Positions 58,066-64,000 of a stretch of DNA of 64,000 nucleotides are shown piece after piece (position 1 is the stretch's first letter; each line of letters starts with the position of its first letter). The notes under the pieces are model-generated. The model was not told the origin of the DNA, did not search any database, and saw only the letters and a list, made by a program, of their open reading frames with translations. This DNA is from Candidatus Streptomyces philanthi. Its GTDB lineage: Bacteria; Actinomycetota; Actinomycetes; Streptomycetales; Streptomycetaceae. The DNA lies in assembly GCA_018114805.1 (NCBI GenBank), contig CP073042.1:1860001-1924000 (forward strand), read 5' to 3'. A program made the position numbers and the translations under genes.

Positions 58066-58115
58066 ACGCAGAGATAAGCCCCGGATGTCAATTCATCCGG
58101 GGCTTATCTCTGCGT
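58066..58115. terminator. Very long perfect hairpin upstream of the HelD gene
   Basis: A 22-bp perfect stem (starting ACGCAGAGATAAGCCCCGG) with a 6-base TCAATT loop. On the plus strand it is followed by TTTT; on the minus strand by TATATTTG. It sits 76 bases before the HelD start, so besides insulating it from moeZ it could act as an attenuator. Confidence 0.7.
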
Positions 58116-58210
58116 TTTCGCTTGCGCGCGCCGCCTCGCGCGGGGCGGTGGTGACGGTACGGAGGCGGCGCGGGCGACGGGAGGCGCGGTCGGAGGCCGG
58201 GCACGCGCGG

Positions 58211-58248
58211 GGGCCGGGTCCGCCGCTGGCTGACGGTGGACCCGGCCC
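58211..58248 (-). terminator. moeZ terminator
   Basis: An 11-bp stem GGGCCGGGTCC/GGACCCGGCCC with a 16-base loop, 60 bases past the moeZ stop. No T-run. Confidence 0.6.
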
Positions 58249-58307
58249 CTGTGCCGCGTGCTGCTGACCGCGTGGCGCCGCCGTGGGTCGCGGGGCGCGC
58301 CGAGCGG

Positions 58308-59486
58308 TCAGTAGACCGGCTTCTCCGGCTCGATCTGGTGGACCCAGCCGATCACGCCGCCGCCCACGTGCACCGCGTCCGCGAAGCCCGCGGACTTGAG
58401 CACGGCGAGCACCTCGGCCGACCGGACGCCCGTCTTGCAGTGCAAGACGATCTTCTTGTCCTGTGGAAGGCCCTGGAGGACGTCGCCCATCAGGAACTCG
58501 TTCTTCGGGAGCAACCGGGCGCCGGGGATGGAGACGATCTCGTACTCGTTCGGCTCGCGGACGTCGATGATCTCGATGCCCTCGCCGTCGTCGATCCACT
58601 GCTTGAGCTGCTTAGGCGTGATGGTCGAACCCTGCGCCGCCTCCTGGGCCTCCTCCGAGACCACGCCGCAGAACGCCTCGTAGTCGATCAGCTCGGTGAC
58701 CGTCGCGTTCGGGCCGCAGACCGCGCAGTCGGGGTCCTTGCGGACCTTGACCTGGCGGTAGGTCATCTCCAGGGCGTCGTAGATCATCAGGCGGCCGACC
58801 AGCGGCTCACCGATGCCGGCGAGCAGCTTGATGGCCTCGTTGACCTGGATCGAGCCGATCGAGGCGCACAGCACCCCGAGCACGCCGCCCTCGGCGCAGG
58901 AGGGCACCATGCCCGGTGGCGGGGGCTGCGCGTACAGGCAGCGGTAGCACGGGCCGTGCTCGCTCCAGAACACGGACGCCTGGCCGTCGAAGCGGTAGAT
59001 CGAACCCCACACGTACGGCTTGTTCAACAGCACGCACGCGTCGTTGACCAGGTAACGCGTGGCGAAGTTGTCCGTGCCGTCCACGATCAGGTCGTACTGG
59101 GAGAAGATCTCCATCACGTTCTCCGCCTCAAGGCGGTCCTCGTGCAGCACGACGTTCACGTACGGGTTGATGCCCAGGACGGTGTCGCGGGCGGACTCCG
59201 CCTTGGAGCGGCCGATGTCAGCCTGGCTGTGGATGATCTGGCGCTGCAGGTTCGACTCGTCGACCTCGTCGAACTCCACAATGCCGAGCGTGCCGACGCC
59301 GGCGGCCGCCATGTACATCAGAGCGGGCGAGCCAAGGCCGCCCGCGCCCACACAGAGCACCTTGGCGTTCTTCAGTCGCTTCTGCCTGTCCATTCCCACA
59401 TCGGGAATGATCAGGTGACGCGAGTACCTGCGGACCTCGTCCACGGTGAGCTCGGCAGCCGGCTCGACCAGGGGTGGCAGCGACAC
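58308..59486 (-). CDS. moeZ: Adenylyltransferase/sulfurtransferase MoeZ
   Basis: Activates ubiquitin-like sulfur carrier proteins (MoaD, ThiS, CysO-type) by adenylation and thiocarboxylation. The 392-residue protein has an E1-like domain with GAGGLGSP (47-54), NLQRQIIH, DGTDNFATRY, and zinc CxxC pairs CYRC and CAVC. It also has a C-terminal rhodanese domain with active Cys350 in LHCKTGVRS. GTG 59486 is chosen (GGAG 5 bases upstream, family start SLPPLVEPAAELT). Intact. It supports molybdopterin synthesis with moaE and in Streptomyces also secondary-metabolite sulfur incorporation. Confidence 0.95.
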   Translation of the reverse strand: MSLPPLVEPAAELTVDEVRRYSRHLIIPDVGMDRQKRLKNAKVLCVGAGGLGSPALMYMAAAGVGTLGIVEFDEVDESNLQRQIIHSQADIGRSKAESARDTVLGINPYVNVVLHEDRLEAENVMEIFSQYDLIVDGTDNFATRYLVNDACVLLNKPYVWGSIYRFDGQASVFWSEHGPCYRCLYAQPPPPGMVPSCAEGGVLGVLCASIGSIQVNEAIKLLAGIGEPLVGRLMIYDALEMTYRQVKVRKDPDCAVCGPNATVTELIDYEAFCGVVSEEAQEAAQGSTITPKQLKQWIDDGEGIEIIDVREPNEYEIVSIPGARLLPKNEFLMGDVLQGLPQDKKIVLHCKTGVRSAEVLAVLKSAGFADAVHVGGGVIGWVHQIEPEKPVY

Positions 59487-59547
59487 GGGGAACTCCGTAG
59501 TTGATGGGAGCAGCGTTGTTCGTCTGGTAACACTGCCACGCGGTGTC

Positions 59548-60297
59548 TCATTCCGTGACACCAGGTCCGATGCGCGAGACGATTTCGCCCCAGTAGCCGG
59601 GCAACGTCTCCCACGCGTCGGCCTGGCCGTGGCCCTGCCGGTCGGTGAAGTAGATGGTGCCCGCTCCCTGCCAGCGCGCGATGCGCAGCGCCTCGTCCAG
59701 ATGCGTGCGGGGCACGCCGTGCACCAGGTGGCAGAACCGCTCGGGCGGGTAGTCGGCCGTCCACGCGGCGGCTTGCGACCACCGGTAGTCGGCCCACTGC
59801 CCGGAGAAGGTCACCAACTGGTCGGCGCTCTCCACGTAGCTCGGATGCGGGTGCGTGCCGTGGGCGAACACCAGGTACGCCGGCGCGCACAGGGCGCGCA
59901 GCGTGGTCGCGATCCGGCGCACCTCGGCCAGGCCCGGCCGCTCGGTGGGACATCGGTCCAGGTAGAAGCCGTCCACCTGGTACCACTCCAGAAAGCGGTG
60001 CGCGTCCGAGAGCAGTTCGCCGAACGGACGGGTGCCGAACCGCACGTCGAGGTGGCCGAGCACCCGGCCGCGCGCCTCGTGCAGCCGGGCCACCGCCACC
60101 AGGCAGTGCGGATCGGGCCGGGCGCCGGGCCCGCGCGCCACGTTGAGCACCGCCCAGTGCAACGGGGTGTACGGGCGGGCGAGTTCGGCCCACTCGGCCG
60201 GCGCCACCAGCGGGTGCGCGCAGCCCGGCACGCCGAAGCCGAGCCGGCCCGCCACCGCGCCGGCGCGCCGAGTGCCGGTGGAGGTCACATACGGCAT
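59548..60297 (-). CDS. Spherulin-4-like (spherulation-specific family 4) protein
   Basis: A 249-residue protein with GVPGCAHPLVAPAEW near the start, HLDVRFGTRPFGELL and the acidic VDGFYLDRCPTERPG segment of the spherulin-4 TIM-barrel family, related to galactosaminogalactan-type glycosidases. No signal peptide is obvious. Start ATG 60297 overlaps the end of the upstream epimerase frame by 13 bases, suggesting coupling. Since that gene is broken, its translation may now depend on its own weak ribosome site. Activity unverified. Confidence 0.8.
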   Translation of the reverse strand: MPYVTSTGTRRAGAVAGRLGFGVPGCAHPLVAPAEWAELARPYTPLHWAVLNVARGPGARPDPHCLVAVARLHEARGRVLGHLDVRFGTRPFGELLSDAHRFLEWYQVDGFYLDRCPTERPGLAEVRRIATTLRALCAPAYLVFAHGTHPHPSYVESADQLVTFSGQWADYRWSQAAAWTADYPPERFCHLVHGVPRTHLDEALRIARWQGAGTIYFTDRQGHGQADAWETLPGYWGEIVSRIGPGVTE

Positions 60298-61325
60298 GCC
60301 GCCTCCATCCAGATGTCGGCCAGGGATTCCTCCAGGCCGATCCGCGTCCGCCAGCCCAGCCGGTCGCGCGCGGTGCGCACGTCCGCCTGCTGCCAACTGC
60401 CGCAGCCGTCCGGGTAGACGTGCCCGACGGGCCCCGTCGGGTGGTCGGGCCCGTGCTCGCCCCGGCAGGGCCCGGGGCCGTGGCCGGCGCCGAGCGGGAG
60501 TCCGTGTCCGCCGGCGTGCGCCAGGCCGGAGGGCTGGGCGGTGTGCGGCACGGAGCGCAGCGGGTGCGATCCCCCCTCCATGTCGTGCAGCGCGCCGCCG
60601 AGGCCGACCACCCGGGCCAGCACGGCGGCGGCATCCCGCATCCGCACGGCGCCGACCGGTGCCGATGTTCACCACGCCCTGGGCGGCCGACAACGATGCC
60701 GCGTGGACGGCCCGCGCCACGTCCCGTACGTCGACGAAATCGCGCTGCGCGCCGAGCCCGGGGAACCTCAGCTCGTTGTCGCCGGCCTGCATCGCGCACC
60801 GCATGGTGTCGGCGAGCCGACCGAGCGGCGACCCGGGCGGCGTGCCAGGCCCGACCGGCGAGAACACGCGCAGCACGATGGCGTCGAGCCCGGAGCCGAG
60901 GACCAGCTCCGTCGCGGCCAGCTTGCTCACTCCGTACGGGCCGCCCGGGCGCGGAATGGCGTCCTCCGCGGTGGACGAGCCGGGCTGCGAGGGCCCGTAC
61001 TCCGCGGAGCAGCCGAGCTGCACCAGGCGGGCGCCGCAGCCACTGCGCCGCAGCGACTCGCAGATGGTGGCGACGGCCACCGTGTTGTGCCGGGTCAGCT
61101 CCCGGGCGCCGCCGCGCGTCGTGCCCGCGCAGTTGATCACCACGCCGGGGTGGACGGCGTCCAGGAACCGGGTCAGCGCCCCGGGGCTGCCGGTGGACAG
61201 GTCGAACCGGACGTCGGCCGCGTCACCCCGGCCGAGTTCGGTGAGCTGCACCGCCGGGTCGGCGAGCAGATGGTCGGCGACGTAGCGCCCGATGTAACCA
61301 CTGGAGCCGAGAGGAGTACGCGCAT
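60285..61325 (-). pseudogene. NAD-dependent sugar epimerase/dehydratase, frameshifted
   Basis: ATG 61325 begins MRVLL, after which one C is missing. The Rossmann motif GSSGYIGRYVADHLL is therefore out of frame until the long intact middle (INCAGTTRGGARELTRHN, PYGVSKLAATELVL, GAQRDFVDVRDVARAV). A second indel near 60665 (NIGTG then AVRMRDAAAVLARVVG) shifts to the frame ending LEESLADIWMEAACRM at 60285. Two single-base lesions; otherwise well conserved, so this loss may be recent. Part of a run with the spherulin-4-like gene and a glycosyltransferase. Confidence 0.83.
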
Positions 61326-61471
61326 CAGCCGCGCCCCCGTTCCGCGGTGCCGCCGACGAGCGGGGCGCCAGCGGCGCGCCGGCACTGGCGGCGGGCCGCC
61401 CCAGCGGGCCGGGCGGCCCCGGGCGTCCCGGCCGCTCGGCGGGTGGTGCGGTCGACGGAATGGTGGGTCAT
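61325..61471 (-). CDS. Possible 48-residue leader ORF before the epimerase
   Basis: ATG 61471 has one of the best ribosome sites in the region (AAGGAG at 8-base spacing). Its TGA overlaps the epimerase ATG (TGATG), which would allow translational coupling. The peptide (MTHHSVDRTTRRAAGTPGAA...) is Arg/Ala/Gly-rich without homology known to me. It could also be the displaced original start of the broken epimerase. Confidence 0.4.
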   Translation of the reverse strand: MTHHSVDRTTRRAAGTPGAARPAGAARRQCRRAAGAPLVGGTAERGRG

Positions 61472-61591
61472 CTCGCTTGCTCCTTGTGAGAGTTGCGCTG
61501 CCTCCGGCCCGGTGGGCCGGGAGGTGCGGCGGCAGAGGTCGTGGGTCGTGCGCCGGCTTGCGTGGCGCACGCGGTGCGAGCGGCGTGCGCC

Positions 61592-63629
61592 CTACGGGGA
61601 CACGGCCGGGCCGCGGGATCGCCGCGCCCAGCCCTCGCACGGCGCGGGGCTGCCCGCGCCGATGTCCCGTGGCACCGCGCCGCGACGGCGGACGGCGTCG
61701 GTCGCCGTACGCGTGGACGTGGCGTCCCGCACCGGGGTGCGGTGCGTGCCGGTGTCGGGGGCGGCGGGGTGACCGCCCCGGGTGGCCGGGCCCGTGTCGT
61801 AGGCGCGCGGGCGTGCGCCGGCCGGCGGATGGGTGTCGATGGCGTGCGCCCAGGGGCGGGCGAGCGCGCCGAACGCGTACGCGCCCAGCACCAAGCGCGC
61901 CGGTGGCGCAGGCGAGCGTGGTCACGGCCGCGGGCCCGCCGACCGCGACCAGGCGCTCGACCGGTCGGGCCAGCCCCGCGCCCCGGGGCGCTTCGACGGC
62001 CAGCGCGGTCGCCACCGCCACCGCCTCGATCCCGCAGGCCAGCGCGAGCCCGCGACGCGCGGCGCGGCGGAACCCGTGCGCGGCCAGACACGCGCGCGAC
62101 GAACAGCAGCAGGCCGAGCGCGCCGGCGGCGAGCGCGGCCGCGGGCCCGAAGCCGGGTCGCGGCCCGAAGCCGTACCAGGACAGGGCCCACCACCCCGTG
62201 GCGAGCAGCGCGCCGAGCGCGCACCCGAACAACGTCAGCGCGCCCACGAACGCCCTGCGCGCCCCCGCCGACTCCAGGCTCGCCCACAGGCCGCGCCTGG
62301 CGCGCGCGGCGAACCACCGCGCGCACCAGGCGGCGGGCGGCCACGCGCCGACGAGCGCCGCCACGCCCACCGCGCCGGGCGCCACCTGCCGCCAGCCGTC
62401 GGACGCCCACCACTCACGGAGGTCCGGCCACCCGTGGAGGTCGGGCCAGGCGTGCGGGGGCGGGCCATCCACCGGGGCCCGGGAGGCTCGGGTACGCCGG
62501 CTGGCCGGTGCGCCAGCCGGCACCGAGCGTGCCCGCCCGCGCCTCGGTGAGCAGCCAGTTCCCCACCAGCAGGAACCCGAACAGCCAGCACCACCACACC
62601 GGCCCGAGCCCCCACCGCCACGGCACGCGGCGAGGTCGGCGCGACGCGGAGGCCGAGGCCGCCCAGCGCTCCGCCTCGCGCCCCGGCGCGCCGTCGCACC
62701 CCGGACCCGCCCGCGCGCGGGCTGCTCGCGCGGGGGCAGGCGAGCGGGGCGCCGGCGGGCCGCGCCGGCAGACCGTACGACGGGCCCCCGGGTGCGGCGT
62801 GCCCGCACGGGGTGTGCCCGAACGGCTCGTACACATAGGGAGGGTCGGCATGCGGAGGGTCCGCATACGGGGCGTGCGGGGCGGGATACGCGTACGCCGT
62901 GGCAACGGGGCCGTACCGGCTGGGGACGAGTGCGCCGGGGGAACTGGCCCCGGTGGCTCCGGCGGTCGGCGGTGGTGCCGTGTCGTCCGCCAATGCGCCA
63001 GCCCATGGCGTTCTAGCGTACAACTCCTCGGCCAGCGAGAACACATCGCGGTGCCGATAGCGCGCGGCGGAGCGGTCGCCGACCCCGCGTGCCTCAAGCC
63101 CTGCGGCGATCTCCCACGGGTCGACGGCCCGCTCGCACAGCTCGCGGTGCTGGTGCAGCAACCGCCGCACCGGATCGACGTACCTCCCGCGCCGCCGCTC
63201 CCCCGGCGGCGTCCGGGGGGTGCACGGGCCCGGCGCGCCAGCGCCGCCCGACCGCGCGGGGGCGCACTCCTCCTCGTCCGACCGCACGAGGGCCGGGGCG
63301 GCCCGGCCGTCCTCGGCCCGGCCGTCCTCGGTCGGGTCGGCGGGGTGCGGGCGCGGGCCGAGGAGGGCCGGGTGGTGGGGCTCGGGGGCGGACGGTCTCG
63401 GCGTGGCCGGCCCGCCGCGCCCGCCGGCGGTGCGGGGCTCCCGCGCGGTCTCGGCCAACGCGCGAGGTTCCGCGGCGGGGGGCAGCGGGGCCGGCCCGGC
63501 GGGGTGCGCGGGGCGCGGGCCGCGCTCGGTGGCCGTCGCGGCGGCGGGGGGCGGGCAGGCAGGGGGCGGTGGGCTGGCGGCGGGCTCGGCAGGGGGCGGG
63601 TTGTCGGGGGCTCGCTCGGGCGGCGTCAT
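61592..63629 (-). pseudogene. Large Streptomyces membrane protein, multiply frameshifted
   Basis: ATG 63629 overlaps the glycosyltransferase stop (ATGA). A Pro-rich N-terminus leads to the conserved segment DPVRRLLHQHRELCERAVDP and RYRHRDVFSLAEELYAR. Hydrophobic stretches of the membrane part then appear in other frames: GPVWWCWLFGFLLVGNWLL, VGVAALVGAWPPAAWCARW, LTLFGCALGALLATGWWALS and VLGAYAFGALARPWAHAID. Frame changes are near 62760, 62490, 62095 and 61895. Ends about 61592. Function unknown even for intact relatives, which sit in a glycosyltransferase/epimerase cluster. Confidence 0.75.
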
Positions 63630-64000
63630 GCCTCGGCCCCCTTCCACTTTCTCGATCGGCCCCGCGGCGCCTCAGCCGCCTCGGTACGCGGCGCGCCCGC
63701 GCACGCCGTCAGCGACGGGGCCGCGGCGTCGGGTCGCCTCGCCCAGCGGCCCGGCACGTGAGCCTCCGCAGGGCGCGCGAACGGCAACGGGGCGCCGTCG
63801 GCGCGGCGCACCGGGGCGTGCGACAGCAGCTCCAGGTAGATACCGCGGAACACCGCGGCGTTGTGCTCGGCGTCGAAGAGTTCCAGCGCCCGGGAACGGG
63901 CCGCGGCGCCGAGACGCTCCCGGCGCACGCCGTCGCGCAGCAGCGTCAGGCACGCTGCCGCCAGCGCGCGCGGGTTGCGCGGCGGCACCAGCAGCCCGGT
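63626..64000 (-). CDS. GT4-type glycosyltransferase C-terminus (partial)
   Basis: Only the last about 125 residues are in the window; the gene continues beyond base 64000. TGLLVPPRNPRALAAACLTLLRD and RSRALELFDAEHNAAVFRGIY are the typical end of a GT-B family 4 fold, as in Streptomyces DUF3492/PelF-like glycosyltransferases. A Pro/Arg-rich tail follows. It is coupled by ATGA to the membrane protein gene, so the run GT4 - membrane protein - epimerase - spherulin-4 looks like an exopolysaccharide or cell-surface glycan operon. Confidence 0.75.
   Translation of the reverse strand, partial: TGLLVPPRNPRALAAACLTLLRDGVRRERLGAAARSRALELFDAEHNAAVFRGIYLELLSHAPVRRADGAPLPFARPAEAHVPGRWARRPDAAAPSLTACAGAPRTEAAEAPRGRSRKWKGAEA

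Overview
This is a very GC-rich actinobacterial chromosome segment, almost certainly from a Streptomyces or close relative. The protein sequences, the WhiB-family regulator with its long leader, the catalase/CatR pair, the mycoredoxin and the AdnAB nuclease all point that way. The gene order UPF0182 - YlbL - zinc metalloprotease - UbiB - WhiB7 - UvrD2 - mycoredoxin - NudC - AdnB - AdnA follows the order I recall for Mycobacterium tuberculosis Rv3193c-Rv3202c. This is therefore core chromosome, not a genomic island.

Layout. 1-5 kb: aroA (5' end outside the window), rsgA, a Gdx/SugE-type small multidrug resistance protein, a TetR regulator, hisN and a CBS protein. 5-8.4 kb: divergent katA/catR and a wrecked Rieske oxygenase. 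8.7-11.3 kb: two initiator tRNA copies, one degenerate, around a TPR/Sel1 protein. 11-21 kb: UPF0182, a small conserved protein, YlbL protease, a 55-residue membrane protein, moaE, a broken epimerase, a zinc metalloprotease and a Nudix hydrolase. 21-25 kb: two intact AIM24 genes and a broken TerD-AIM24 gene, then a YgjP-type metallopeptidase. 25-30 kb: broken ThiF-like, UbiB-like and zinc-ribbon genes, then wblC/whiB7 with its leader. 30-44 kb: uvrD2, mrx1, nudC, an M20 peptidase and the adnB/adnA helicase-nucleases. 44-49.6 kb: an alkyltransferase-like protein, a large flippase-like/pseudokinase membrane protein and a divergent NmrA/TetR pair. 50-58 kb: an eroded stretch with two broken tandem alpha/beta hydrolases, a dead IS5-type transposase, two orphan small ORFs, an internally deleted IS630 element and a broken HelD-type ATPase. 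58-64 kb: moeZ, a spherulin-4-like protein, a broken epimerase, a broken membrane protein and the 3' end of a glycosyltransferase.

The most striking property is the density and clustering of inactivating mutations. About a dozen loci that would be single conserved genes in relatives carry one to five frameshifts or nonsense codons each. Long neighbouring genes totalling more than 17 kb (UPF0182, AdnA, AdnB, UvrD2, the flippase-like gene, the TPR gene) carry none. Random sequencing error would not spare them, so the pattern looks like incipient genome erosion under relaxed selection, accompanied by several exact short tandem duplications and decayed insertion sequences. I cannot name the species. 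A host-associated Streptomyces early in reductive evolution would fit.

The intact genes serve DNA repair and end resection (AdnAB, UvrD2, ATL), redox and stress defence (KatA/CatR, Mrx1, NudC), antibiotic-stress transcription (WblC), cofactor synthesis and sulfur transfer (MoaE, MoeZ), amino-acid synthesis (AroA, HisN) and ribosome maturation (RsgA). All family assignments rest on reading the sequences and recalling families. No database search was run.
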